Shown: positions 35,903 through 44,692, numbered from the stretch's first letter. The stretch is 64,000 nucleotides of DNA from an uncultured Erythrobacter sp. (GCF_947499705.1 NZ_CANMPJ010000002.1:310001-374000), one strand, 5' to 3'. Program-made: numbers and translations. The notes: a model not told the origin generated them from the sequence alone.

Positions 35903-38890
35903 ATGTCTGACGAGAGCACACAACGCGACTACAAGGATACGGTCTTCCTGCCGAAGACCGCGTTCCCGATGAAAGCCGGCCTTCCGCAGAAGGAACCGGG
36001 CATTGAGGCGCGCTGGCGCGAGATCGGGCTGTACGAGAAATTGCGTGAGGCCCGCGCGGGGCGCGAGAAGTTCATCCTCCATGACGGCCCGCCCTACGCC
36101 AATGGCGACATGCATATCGGCCACGCGCTCAACCATATCCTGAAAGACATGGTCTGCCGCACGCAGAATCTGATGGGCAAGGACGCGCCCTATGTGCCCG
36201 GCTGGGATTGCCACGGTCTTCCGATCGAGTGGAAGGTCGAAGAGCAATACCGCAAGAAAAAGAAGAACAAGGACGAGGTTCCCGCAAAGGAATTCCGCGC
36301 CGAATGCCGCGCCTATGCGCAGAAATGGGTCGACACCCAGCGCGAGCAGCTGAAACGGCTCGGCATCATGGGTGATTGGGACAATCCGTACCTCACCATG
36401 GATTTCCAGGCCGAGGCAACGATTGTTGCCGAGCTGATGAAGTTCGCGGAAGCTGGCAACCTCTATCGGGGTTCCAAGCCGGTGATGTGGTCTCCGGTTG
36501 AGAAGACCGCTTTGGCCGAGGCTGAAGTTGAATACGAAGACCTGACGGATTCGCCACAGATCGATGTGGCGTTTGAGATCACTGAAAGCCCGATCGAAGA
36601 ACTGGTCGGCGCGCATGCGGTGATCTGGACGACGACCCCGTGGACGATCCCGGTCAACCAAGCGTTGGCCTATGGGCCGGATGTTGAGTATGTTCTGGTG
36701 GATATCATTGGGCGAGATTCAGCCGAAGATGCCAGCTCTCAACGAACTCTGGGACAATACCTGATTGCGGAAGACCTAGTTCCCGACTTTGCTCAGAGGG
36801 TCGCAATGGGCTTGGCTCCATTTACAGACTTGGAAAACGTTTGGTCAGGCAAGGGATCGGACCTAGCCGAAACCAAGGCCCGCCACCCGATGCACCATCT
36901 CGGCGGGTTCTACGCGACACCCCGCCCTTTCCTCGAAGGCGACTTCGTCACCACCGAGAGCGGCACCGGCCTTGTCCATATGTCGCCCGACCACGGCGAG
37001 GACGATTTCGATCTGTGCAAGGCCAACGGCATCAATCCCGTCTTCGCCGTGATGGACGATGGCCGTTATCGCGACGATTGGGCATGGCTCGGAGCCGACG
37101 ACCAAGACGCAGACGGTAAGGAGCGCCGCCGCTCGGTCATCAACAAGCCCTTCAACGCACCCGAAGGGCCAATCTGCTCTGACCTGCGCGAAGCTGGCGC
37201 GCTGCTCAGCGCCTCTGCCGATTACGCGCACTCCTACCCGCATTCGTGGCGCTCCAAAGCCAAGGTGATCTATCGCTGCACGCCGCAATGGTTTGTGCCG
37301 ATGGACAAGGAGCTCGAGCCGGTAGCGACACCCTCTTCGCTCCATTCGGCGAGTATCGAGGATATCGAAGCGGCGGCCACGGGCAACGACACCCTTCGAC
37401 AGGCTCAGGGTGAGCGGGATACCTTGAGAACCCGCGCGATGGCCGAAATCGAGCGGGTCGAGTTCGTACCGCCCAAGGGCCAGAACCGTATCGGTGCCAT
37501 GGTCGAAGGGCGGCCCGACTGGGTCCTGTCGCGTCAGCGCGCGTGGGGCGTGCCGATCACGCTGTTTGTGAACAAAGACAATAGCTATTTGAAAGACGCA
37601 GCGGTGAATGCCCGTATTGTGGAGGCCGTCCGCACTGATGGAGTAGACGCTTGGGAAGAGGCACGAAAAGCCGAATTCCTCGGTGCGGACTACGATCCTG
37701 ACGAATATGAGATGGTCATGGACATCCTCGATGTCTGGTTCGATTCGGGCTGCACCCATGCTTTCGTGCTCGAAAGCGGGCGCTGGCCCGACCTGACATG
37801 GCCCGCCAATCTCTACCTCGAAGGCTCCGACCAGCATCGCGGCTGGTTCCAGTCCTCGCTGCTGCAAAGCTGCGCCACGCGCGGCCGTGCGCCTTATGAC
37901 CAAGTCCTGACCCATGGCTTCACCATGGACAAGGCCGGCAAGAAAATGTCGAAATCGCTCGGCAACACCATCGATCCGGTGAAGATGATGGAGCAGACCG
38001 GGGCGGACATCATCCGGCTTTGGGCGCTCTCGGTTGACTTCACCGAAGACCACCGGATTGGCGACGAAATCCTCAAAGGCGTCGGCGACCAATACCGCCG
38101 GCTGCGCAACACGTTCCGTTACCTGCTTGGCGCGCTCGACGGCTTCATCGGCGATATGTCCGACGCCGGGGAAATCCCCGAGCTGGAAGTGTATGTCCTC
38201 TCGCTGCTGAGCGATCTGGACGGCAAGCTGCGCAAAGCGGCTGAGGAATACGACTTCAACACCTACACCCGCCTGCTGGTCGATTTCTGCAACGAAGATC
38301 TCAGCGCATTCTTCTTCGATATCCGCAAAGACGTGCTCTATTGCGATGGCGGAGATAGCAGCACTCGCAACGCGTATCGCACGGTGCTCGACCAGCTGTT
38401 CCACGCTCTGGTGCGCTACGCCGCGCCGGTGCTGGTCTTCACCGCCGAAGAGGTGTGGAAGTCGCGCTATCCCCAGGATGACGAGCCAGACGAAGATGGA
38501 AACGTCGGCAGCGTCCACCTGCTTGAATGGCCTCCGGTGCTAGCGGTGCCTGCTGACAAAGAGAAATGGTCGAAACTGCGCGCCCTGCGCGAACGCGTGA
38601 CCGAAGCGATCGAACCTTTGCGCCGTGACAAGGTCATCCGCTCCAGCAACGAAGCCGTCGTCACGGTGCCTGCCGGCGCGGTGCCTGAAGGCGTATCCGA
38701 CGAGCAGCTCGCCGAATTGTTCATCACCGGGACAGTGACGCGCGGGCAAGCGGACGAAGTGACAGTCTCCAAATCCACTGATGCAAAATGCGGTCGTTGT
38801 TGGCGTCTGCTGCCCGACGTGGCCGAAGACGGCGCGCTTTGCGGGCGCTGCGATGGTGTCGTGTCGAAGCTGGATGAGACAGCGGCATGA
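35903..38890 (+). CDS. ileS: isoleucyl-tRNA synthetase
   Basis: Charges tRNA-Ile. The 995-residue enzyme has the HIGH motif as HIGH in GDMHIGHALNH, KMSKS as GKKMSKSLGN, an editing CP1 domain with TTTPWTIPVN and GTGLVHMSPDHG, and a C-terminal zinc motif CGRCWRL...CGRC. It is longer than usual because of an extra segment at about residues 471-506, between PQWFVPMDKE and the normal LRTRAMAEIE. That segment contains a sphingomonad repeat read in frame. A lower-GC patch at 36690-36870 falls in the editing domain. It is followed directly by lspA. Confidence 0.97.
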   Translation: MSDESTQRDYKDTVFLPKTAFPMKAGLPQKEPGIEARWREIGLYEKLREARAGREKFILHDGPPYANGDMHIGHALNHILKDMVCRTQNLMGKDAPYVPGWDCHGLPIEWKVEEQYRKKKKNKDEVPAKEFRAECRAYAQKWVDTQREQLKRLGIMGDWDNPYLTMDFQAEATIVAELMKFAEAGNLYRGSKPVMWSPVEKTALAEAEVEYEDLTDSPQIDVAFEITESPIEELVGAHAVIWTTTPWTIPVNQALAYGPDVEYVLVDIIGRDSAEDASSQRTLGQYLIAEDLVPDFAQRVAMGLAPFTDLENVWSGKGSDLAETKARHPMHHLGGFYATPRPFLEGDFVTTESGTGLVHMSPDHGEDDFDLCKANGINPVFAVMDDGRYRDDWAWLGADDQDADGKERRRSVINKPFNAPEGPICSDLREAGALLSASADYAHSYPHSWRSKAKVIYRCTPQWFVPMDKELEPVATPSSLHSASIEDIEAAATGNDTLRQAQGERDTLRTRAMAEIERVEFVPPKGQNRIGAMVEGRPDWVLSRQRAWGVPITLFVNKDNSYLKDAAVNARIVEAVRTDGVDAWEEARKAEFLGADYDPDEYEMVMDILDVWFDSGCTHAFVLESGRWPDLTWPANLYLEGSDQHRGWFQSSLLQSCATRGRAPYDQVLTHGFTMDKAGKKMSKSLGNTIDPVKMMEQTGADIIRLWALSVDFTEDHRIGDEILKGVGDQYRRLRNTFRYLLGALDGFIGDMSDAGEIPELEVYVLSLLSDLDGKLRKAAEEYDFNTYTRLLVDFCNEDLSAFFFDIRKDVLYCDGGDSSTRNAYRTVLDQLFHALVRYAAPVLVFTAEEVWKSRYPQDDEPDEDGNVGSVHLLEWPPVLAVPADKEKWSKLRALRERVTEAIEPLRRDKVIRSSNEAVVTVPAGAVPEGVSDEQLAELFITGTVTRGQADEVTVSKSTDAKCGRCWRLLPDVAEDGALCGRCDGVVSKLDETAA
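37392..37417 (+). repeat. dispersed repeat captured in the ileS reading frame
   Basis: The 26 bases starting CCCTTCGACAGGCTCAGGG and ending in GAGCGGG match the wording of a dispersed sphingomonad palindrome, with CCCT and AGGG arms. Read in the ileS frame it gives TLRQAQGER, a peptide I recognise as recurrent in sphingomonad proteins. It lies in a surface-like linker and does not break the frame. Confidence 0.7.
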
Positions 38891-39435
38891 GCGGTCTTTT
38901 CACCCGCAACCGCATGATCGGACTGGCATTGGCGCTGTTCATCGGCCTGATCGATCAGGTAGTGAAATGGTATGTGATCAAGCCGCTCGACCTGCGGGTG
39001 GTGAAGAATATCGAATTGCTGCCCTTCTTCGATCTCACCTATGTCGAAAATCGCGGAATGTCGCTTGGCATGTTCCAGGCGAGCACCATGGAAATGCGCT
39101 GGGCGCTGGTCCTGCTTACCGCCGCAATTGCGCTGGTCGTGTTCGTATGGATGATGCGTGAGAAACTGCTTGGCGATATCCTTGGCCTCGCCATGATATT
39201 GGGCGGTGCGATCGGCAATATCCGTGATCGCTGGGACCTGGGCTACGTCATCGACTATGCCGATTTTCACATCACAGCCTTTGGGGGGACATTCCGCCCG
39301 TTCCTCGTTTTCAACGTCGCCGATGCAGCTATCACCATCGGCGTCGTCATAATTCTTGCCCGCAGCCTGTTCCTGCGCGACAATGATGACACAGACACTG
39401 AAGAGCCGCCCGCTGAGCGGCCCGTGGAGAGTTAG
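38887..39435 (+). CDS. lspA: signal peptidase II (lipoprotein signal peptidase)
   Basis: An inner-membrane aspartyl protease of 182 residues that removes signal peptides from prolipoproteins. Four membrane segments are visible. The catalytic Asp residues lie in VIDYADF and FNVADAAI, with N-I-R-D-R-W-D between. The ATGA overlap with ileS shows coupling. Its natural substrates would include the lipoprotein encoded next (39438). The C-terminal tail is acidic. Confidence 0.96.
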   Translation: MSGLFTRNRMIGLALALFIGLIDQVVKWYVIKPLDLRVVKNIELLPFFDLTYVENRGMSLGMFQASTMEMRWALVLLTAAIALVVFVWMMREKLLGDILGLAMILGGAIGNIRDRWDLGYVIDYADFHITAFGGTFRPFLVFNVADAAITIGVVIILARSLFLRDNDDTDTEEPPAERPVES

Positions 39436-39437
39436 AA

Positions 39438-39848
39438 ATGCGTAATCTGAAATCCGTGATCCTGCTGACTTCGGGCGCTGCAATGCTCGCCGCCTGCGGT
39501 GGCAGCGGCCTGTTCAATCGGGACCGCCCAGATGAAATGGCCGTGCAGCGTCAGGCGCCGTTGGTGGTTCCACCTGATTTCAGCCTGACCCCCCCCGCCC
39601 CTGGCGCGCCGCGCCCGGCGGACAACAATGCTGCTGAGCAAGCACTCGAAGCGTTGTTTGGCGGGCCAGCTCCGCGCAGCCAGATTGAAACGAGCACGCT
39701 GGACCGCGCCGGCAGCGCCGCGCCGAGCATCCGCTCGACCATCGGTGACCCGGCGACTAACACCGTAGCCAAAGGCAGAGTAACCCGCGACATCATCGCC
39801 GCACCGGAAGGCGACGGAGCTTCGGCGCAGACGCTTATTCCGGGGTAA
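39438..39848 (+). CDS. DUF3035 lipoprotein (BamF-like)
   Basis: A 136-residue outer-membrane-type lipoprotein. The signal peptide ends in the lipobox L-A-A-C. The mature part is proline- and alanine-rich, with VPPDFSL, typical of DUF3035 proteins that accompany lspA in alphaproteobacteria; the BAM complex link (BamF) is from family knowledge. A GGAGAG site precedes the ATG. The stop codon TAA at 39846 lies in the loop of the terminator hairpin. Confidence 0.85.
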   Translation: MRNLKSVILLTSGAAMLAACGGSGLFNRDRPDEMAVQRQAPLVVPPDFSLTPPAPGAPRPADNNAAEQALEALFGGPAPRSQIETSTLDRAGSAAPSIRSTIGDPATNTVAKGRVTRDIIAAPEGDGASAQTLIPG

Positions 39849-39871
39849 CCCGGAATAAGCTTATTTGTTTT
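39833..39871 (+). terminator. intrinsic terminator of the ileS-lspA-DUF3035 operon
   Basis: A perfect 12-base-pair stem, GCTTATTCCGGG at 39833-39844 and CCCGGAATAAGC at 39849-39860, with loop GTAA, followed by TTATTTGTTTT. The stem includes the last three codons of the upstream gene and the loop contains its stop codon. Confidence 0.9.
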
Positions 39872-39893
39872 GAGCTCTCAAGCGCCGGGCGCA

Positions 39894-40121
39894 GCGCATC
39901 CGCGCTGCTTGGCTTCGCGGCATAAGCCGCGTCGGGCAGTCGCCCTCTGACTGCCGTGACCATGCACAAAACAGTCGCGTAGCGGCCGCAAGCCCGGAGT
40001 CGAAGACGCAGACGTGCGAAGCACACCTGCATGGGCGCCCGCAGCGGAGTCGAAGACGGCGCGGAGCGCCACCCGACCTTTAGGTCGCATGAGCGAGGAA
40101 ATCGCAGCCCGGATGGGCTGC
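39894..40121. repeat. structured intergenic element, compound copy 2 (two elements facing each other)
   Basis: Two related hairpin elements converge here. On the plus strand, near 39894, a GCAGCGC/GCGCTGC hairpin with loop ATCC is followed by a CGCGGC/GCCGCG hairpin and a GGGCAGTCGCCC arm. On the minus strand, from 40121, a GCAGCCC/GGGCTGC hairpin with loop ATCC is followed by TTCCTCGCTCA, a GCGACCT/AGGTCG hairpin, GCTGCGGGCGCCC and GCAGGTGTGCTTCGCACGTC. It fills the 253 bases between convergent genes after the terminator; no gene is present. Confidence 0.7.
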
Positions 40122-40124
40122 GCA

Positions 40125-41438
40125 TCACAAAGACTCTTCTTCAACCACTTCCTGCTTCACTAAGATCTTGTCGATCCGGCGGTTGTCCATGTCGACGACC
40201 TCGAACCACCAACCTTGATCGCTGAAATGATCGCCTTCCACCGGTAGGCGCTTCAGCACCGATAGCGCGTAGCCAGCTGCCGTGCCGAATTCGCGGTCAT
40301 CGCCGTAGTCCAACCCCAACCGGTCAGCGAGCGCGTCAGCTGACAATGCGCCGGAAATGAGCAGCGAGCCATCGCTGCATTCGATCACCTGCGGCGCATC
40401 ACCTTCGTCCTGATCGCTTGCAAAATTCCCTGCCATCGCGGTGAGCAGATCGACCGGGGTCACAATCCCTTCGAAATGACCGTATTCATCATGCACCAGC
40501 ACCATGGCGATGTCGGAGGTTTGCAGCACGCGTAGAGCATCCATCGCGTCCAGCTGATCCGGGACGACCTCCGCTTTGCGCAACATGTCTTTGAGAGAAA
40601 CCGGCTTCCCTGAAACCATCGCACCCAGCACTTCGCGCACTTTGACCACGCCCAGGATCGAATCTGGCGAGCCTTCCGCCACCGGCAGCATCGAATGCGG
40701 GCTTTCCTCAATCGCCGCTCTGATGGCTGCATCGTCCGCATCGACATCGATCCAGTCGAGTTCGGTGCGCGGAGTCATCATTTCGCGAACGGGACGCTCG
40801 GCCAACCGAACAACGCCGGTCAGGATCTGGTGCTGATCGCTTTCGATCACGCCCGAATTGGTTGCTTCGGCGAAGATCATCTGCAGCTCTTCTGCGGTCA
40901 CAGCGCTGGTCTTTTTCGATCGGATGCCGAACAGGCGGATAATCCCGGCAGACGACGTATCGAGCAGCCACACGAGAGGCGCACCGATACTGGCGAGCAG
41001 CGCCATCGGCCGCGCCATCACCAACGAAATCGGGATTGCTGCGCGCAGCGCTAGCTGTTTGGGGACCAACTCTCCCACCACGACGCTGAAATACGTGGTC
41101 AGCGCGATCACGGTGACAAACGCGACATCTCCCGACATATCGGCTGGCACGCCCAGTGCGGCGAGACGCTCGCCGACCGGACCCTCCAGACTCGCGCCAG
41201 AGAATGCACCCGTGATGATCGCAATCAGCGTGATCCCGATCTGCACCGTTGAGAGAAACTTGCCCGGCTCTGCTGCGAGAGCGAGCGCGGTTTTGGCGCT
41301 AGCAGAGCCATCCTCGGCTCGCGCTTTCAAGCGAGCGGTTTTGGCAGAAACGATCGCAAGCTCGGACATGGCGAAGACGCCATTGAGCACGATCAGCCCA
41401 GCGATGATAAACAGGTCGGCCCAGGGAAACGGTGTCAC
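40125..41438 (-). CDS. CNNM/CorC-type membrane protein with CBS domains (hemolysin family)
   Basis: A 437-residue inner-membrane protein. The N-terminal DUF21/CNNM domain (residues about 1-190) has several membrane segments and GELVPKQLALR. Two CBS domains follow (MTPRTELDWIDVDAD, then VLVHDEYGHFEGIVT), then a CorC_HlyC C-terminal domain with DRLGLDYGD. The family is linked to magnesium or cobalt export. The start is GTG 41438, since the nearest ATG is out of frame. It is divergent from the OmpA lipoprotein at 41639. Confidence 0.9.
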   Translation of the reverse strand: MTPFPWADLFIIAGLIVLNGVFAMSELAIVSAKTARLKARAEDGSASAKTALALAAEPGKFLSTVQIGITLIAIITGAFSGASLEGPVGERLAALGVPADMSGDVAFVTVIALTTYFSVVVGELVPKQLALRAAIPISLVMARPMALLASIGAPLVWLLDTSSAGIIRLFGIRSKKTSAVTAEELQMIFAEATNSGVIESDQHQILTGVVRLAERPVREMMTPRTELDWIDVDADDAAIRAAIEESPHSMLPVAEGSPDSILGVVKVREVLGAMVSGKPVSLKDMLRKAEVVPDQLDAMDALRVLQTSDIAMVLVHDEYGHFEGIVTPVDLLTAMAGNFASDQDEGDAPQVIECSDGSLLISGALSADALADRLGLDYGDDREFGTAAGYALSVLKRLPVEGDHFSDQGWWFEVVDMDNRRIDKILVKQEVVEEESL

Positions 41439-41638
41439 GCCGCATGCGCTAGCACAATTGCAGCGCCTTGCCAGCCGCTTCGTTTCGGCCCATCCCGGTT
41501 CAGCGCGATCCAGGCAACACTCCGTTACAAGTCATTAATCCTGACGCAAACTGCGCAGGTTCAAGCGCAACGATATGGAACGAGACGCGATGTCATGCCT
41601 TGATAAGGTATGATATTCTCAACTGAGGAGGACCAATA
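41439..41638. promoter_or_regulatory. divergent promoter region, CorC-type gene / OmpA lipoprotein
   Basis: A 200-base spacer between divergent genes. A ribosome site TGAGGAGG sits just before the OmpA-family ATG. The AT-rich stretch around 41590-41625 (TTGATAAGGTATGATATTCTC) is a likely place for the rightward promoter. I cannot fix exact boxes. Confidence 0.45.
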
Positions 41639-42334
41639 ATGAAAACATCACGCATCCTGCTTTCGGGCACCGCCGCTCTGGCTCTAATGGGAACCAGCGC
41701 CTGCGTCACAGATCCGAATACCGGCGAACAGAAAGTCTCGCGCACCGGCATTGGCGCGGCATTGGGCGGCACCCTCGGTTATCTGCTTGGCGGTGCGATC
41801 GGCGGCGATGCCGCGCGTATCATCGGCGCAGGGATTGGCGGCTCCGCTGGCGCCGTGATTGGCAAACAGTTCGATGATCAGATCAAGGAACTCGACGAGC
41901 AGGTCGAAGGGACCGGCGTCGATGTCGAGGAAGTCGGCGACGGCGAAGCCATCCTTGTCCGCCTGCCCGATGGCGTAACCTTTGCGCGCGGATCAGCCGA
42001 CATCAATCCGGGCTTTTACACGACGCTGGATTCGGTGGCGGACAGCCTGATCAAATATCCAAACAGCTTGGTCGATGTGTACGGCTTTACCGACACGACC
42101 GGTTCGGATGCGCTCAATCAGGGCCTGTCAGAGCGACGCGCGCAATCGGTCGCCGATTACTTGGCCGCACGGGGCGTGGCACGCAGCCGCTTCGCGACAC
42201 AGGGATATGGCGAAAGCTACGACTTCCTTCGCGTGAAGACCGCAGATGGCGTGGACGAACCGCTTAACCGCCGGGTCGAAATCAAGATCATCCCGATCAG
42301 CCAGGAAGACGTGGCCGCCGCGCGCGCGCAGTAG
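41639..42334 (+). CDS. OmpA-family lipoprotein with glycine-zipper (YiaD-like)
   Basis: A 231-residue envelope protein. The N-terminal signal peptide ends in a TSAC lipobox-like site. A glycine-zipper block (GIGAALGGTLGYLLGGAIGG then IIGAGIGGSAGAVIG) follows. Residues about 115-225 are an OmpA peptidoglycan-binding domain with ADINPGF, VYGFTDTTGSDALNQGLSERRAQSV and NRRVEIKI. It would tether the outer membrane to the wall. A strong AGGAGG site precedes the ATG, in keeping with an abundant protein. Confidence 0.92.
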   Translation: MKTSRILLSGTAALALMGTSACVTDPNTGEQKVSRTGIGAALGGTLGYLLGGAIGGDAARIIGAGIGGSAGAVIGKQFDDQIKELDEQVEGTGVDVEEVGDGEAILVRLPDGVTFARGSADINPGFYTTLDSVADSLIKYPNSLVDVYGFTDTTGSDALNQGLSERRAQSVADYLAARGVARSRFATQGYGESYDFLRVKTADGVDEPLNRRVEIKIIPISQEDVAAARAQ

Positions 42335-42345
42335 TATGTTTTCCG

Positions 42346-42487
42346 CACGCCCATCCGGGCGTGTAGTATCCTCGCTCATTGCGATCAAAGATCGCATCGC
42401 TGCGGGCGCCCTTGCAGGTGTGCTTCGCACGTCTGCGTCTTAGACTTCGACTCCGGGCTTGCGGGTCGCCATTCGGCGACCCGTTTT
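42346..42487 (+). repeat. structured intergenic element, copy 3, ending in a terminator-like hairpin
   Basis: In order: a CACGCCC/GGGCGTG hairpin with loop ATCC, TCCTCGCTCA, a GCGATC/GATCGC hairpin with loop AAA, ATCGCTGCGGGCGCCC, GCAGGTGTGCTTCGCACGTC, GACTTCGACTCCGGGC, and a final GGGTCGCC/GGCGACCC hairpin (loop ATTC) followed by GTTTT. It fills the convergent gap between the OmpA gene and cysQ. Confidence 0.72.
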
Positions 42488-42491
42488 GATG

Positions 42492-43268
42492 CTACTTCAG
42501 TTGATTCGCCCGGTCAGCCAGCCGCGCCACTGCTTCGCCGTGGATCGCGGGCGAGCAGGCCAATACGCCGAAATCTCGGGGATCGCGCTTGTTGTAGCCT
42601 AACGGCTTGCCGAACGCATCGGAGACCTGCGCACCTGCCTCACGTGCGATCAATGTGGCGGCGGCGACGTCCCATTCGAAGCCCCAACGCAACGTCGCGA
42701 CGAGATCGGCTTGGTCTGCAGCGACCATCGCGATCCTCAGGGCAATCGAGTTCGGCTTGTTCACGACCACGAGATCCGAATCGACGCTCGGCAATTGGTC
42801 GATCGGGATGCGCGATCCGCTGAAACTGTCGCGCGTGCTGGCGTTGATCGCAGCATCGTTGAGAGTTGCTCCTTGTCCCGCCACCGCGCACCATTCTTCG
42901 CCCCGCGCCGGAGCCGCTAGGATGCCGATCAACGGGCGCCCCGCGCTTATAAGCGCGACTGAAACCGCCCAGCCATCACGTCCGCGCACGAAATCGCGCG
43001 TGCCATCGACTGGATCAACCAGCCAGATCAGATCGTTCTTGAGCCGAGCGGGATCATCAGCCGTCTCTTCGGAAAGCCACCCTGCTGATGGCAGCAGTGC
43101 ACCGAGCTCGCGCCGAAGGAACGAATCGACTTCAAGATCCGCCTCACTCACAGGGTTGCCGGGCGTCTTGTCCCAGGACGCAACCTCATGCCCGGCACCG
43201 GGCCAGCGCGAATACGCGATTCTACCCGCTTCCCGGGTTATCTCCTGAAGGCGATTCCTATCAATCAT
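42492..43268 (-). CDS. cysQ: 3'(2'),5'-bisphosphate nucleotidase CysQ-like
   Basis: A 258-residue phosphatase of the inositol-monophosphatase fold that would dephosphorylate PAP from sulfate assimilation. Metal-site motifs are LSEETADD and WLVDPVDGTRDF. The C-terminal WDVAAATLIAREAGAQVSD is the other signature. The start is ATG 43268; the longer frame adds an unlikely N-terminus. An inositol-phosphatase role cannot be excluded. It is divergent from sucC, with 146 bases between. Confidence 0.88.
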   Translation of the reverse strand: MIDRNRLQEITREAGRIAYSRWPGAGHEVASWDKTPGNPVSEADLEVDSFLRRELGALLPSAGWLSEETADDPARLKNDLIWLVDPVDGTRDFVRGRDGWAVSVALISAGRPLIGILAAPARGEEWCAVAGQGATLNDAAINASTRDSFSGSRIPIDQLPSVDSDLVVVNKPNSIALRIAMVAADQADLVATLRWGFEWDVAAATLIAREAGAQVSDAFGKPLGYNKRDPRDFGVLACSPAIHGEAVARLADRANQLK

Positions 43269-43414
43269 GCGAGGCTCTGTGGTGGAGGCACGCTTGCCAC
43301 TTTTCAAGCGCTGCGAACCATGCTTAGGCAGCGCTAAGAAACTTCTCCCCGGTATACCTGCCCTCGCACGACGAAGAGGCGGGACATCGGAAATTCTAAA
43401 GGGATCACGCTGCA

Positions 43415-44629
43415 ATGAACGTCCATGAATATCAGGCCAAGGAACTGCTCAAGGAACACGGGCTTGCCATTCCCGCGGGCCACGCGGCGCTGACCGTCGA
43501 GGAAGCGGTTGCCGGGGCCAAGCAGCTTCCAGGACCGCTCTATGTGGTTAAGGCGCAGATTCACGCCGGTGGACGCGGCAAAGGCAAGTTCAAGGAACTG
43601 CCCGAGGATGCCAAGGGCGGTGTCCGCCTCGCCTTCTCGCTCGACGAAGTGGAAAGCCACGCCAAGGAAATGCTCGGCAACACGCTGGTTACGATCCAGA
43701 CCGGCGACGCGGGCAAACAGGTCAATCGCCTCTACGTCACAGACGGCGTCGATATCGAAAGCGAATACTACCTCGCCATGCTGGTGGACCGCGCGACTGG
43801 CCGTGTCGCGATGGTCGCATCGACCGAAGGCGGGATGGATATCGAGGACGTCGCCCACGAAACGCCTGAGAAGATCACCACGATCACGATCGACCCGGCA
43901 CAGGGATTCATGCCGCATCATGGCCGTGCAGTTGCTTTCGCACTCAAACTGTCGGGTGCGCTGAACAAGAAGTGCCAGAAGCTCGCCGCCCAGCTCTACA
44001 CGGCCTTTATGGCGAGCGATTGTGAGATGCTCGAAATCAACCCGCTGGTCGAAACCAAGCCTGACGCAGAGGGCAATGCCGATCTGCTGGTGCTCGACAC
44101 CAAGATGAGCTTCGACGGCAACGCGCTCTATCGCCACCCGGCAATCGAAAAAATGCGCGACGAGACCGAGGAAGACCCTGCTGAAGTCGAAGCTAGCGAA
44201 TACGACCTCGCCTATATCAAGCTCGACGGCAATATCGGCTGCATGGTCAACGGTGCGGGCCTTGCGATGGCGACGATGGATATCATCAAGCTCAACGGTG
44301 CGTTCCCGGCCAACTTCCTGGACGTAGGCGGCGGCGCGACGACCGAGAAGGTGACGGCAGCGTTCAAGATCATCCTCGCCGATGACGCTGTCGAAGGCAT
44401 TCTGGTGAACATCTTCGGCGGGATCATGCGCTGCGACACCATCGCTGAAGGCATCGTTGCAGCGGCCAAGGAAGTCGAGCTCGACGTGCCACTGGTCGTC
44501 CGTCTCGAAGGCACCAATGTCGACAAGGGTAAGGAAATCCTCGCCAATTCCGGCCTGCCGATTGTCCCAGCTGACGATCTGGGCGACGCCGCGAAGAAGA
44601 TCGTCGCCGAGGTGAGGCAGGCGGCTTAA
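43415..44629 (+). CDS. sucC: succinyl-CoA synthetase (ADP-forming), beta subunit
   Basis: The beta subunit of the TCA enzyme that makes ATP or GTP from succinyl-CoA. The 404-residue protein has [26 protein letters not shown] in the ATP-grasp domain, EINPLVET with metal ligands, and [14 protein letters not shown] and [10 protein letters not shown] in the C-terminal domain. It is followed by a strong terminator and then a convergent gene, so sucD is not beside it, unlike in many bacteria. Confidence 0.96.
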   Translation: MNVHEYQAKELLKEHGLAIPAGHAALTVEEAVAGAKQLPGPLYVVKAQIHAGGRGKGKFKELPEDAKGGVRLAFSLDEVESHAKEMLGNTLVTIQTGDAGKQVNRLYVTDGVDIESEYYLAMLVDRATGRVAMVASTEGGMDIEDVAHETPEKITTITIDPAQGFMPHHGRAVAFALKLSGALNKKCQKLAAQLYTAFMASDCEMLEINPLVETKPDAEGNADLLVLDTKMSFDGNALYRHPAIEKMRDETEEDPAEVEASEYDLAYIKLDGNIGCMVNGAGLAMATMDIIKLNGAFPANFLDVGGGATTEKVTAAFKIILADDAVEGILVNIFGGIMRCDTIAEGIVAAAKEVELDVPLVVRLEGTNVDKGKEILANSGLPIVPADDLGDAAKKIVAEVRQAA

Positions 44630-44657
44630 GCCGTAATCATCGCATCAAATTTTTAGA

Positions 44658-44689
44658 GCCGCGCCCGTTTCAACTGGCGCGGCTTTTTC
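44658..44689 (+). terminator. intrinsic terminator after sucC
   Basis: An 8-base-pair GC stem, GCCGCGCC at 44658 and GGCGCGGC at 44676, with a 10-base loop, followed by TTTTTC. It lies at the end of the sucC transcript, right before the convergent gene ending at 44693. Confidence 0.92.
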
Positions 44690-44692
44690 GTA

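Noticed and set aside
36863..38518. A 551-codon open frame on the minus strand, antisense to ileS
   Set aside because: It lies wholly inside ileS, which has clear motifs, and its translation has no recognisable domain. Long antisense frames are common in high-GC genes.
39890..40121. Repeated hairpins considered as a CRISPR-like array
   Set aside because: There are no equal repeats with unique spacers of constant length, no leader and no cas gene.
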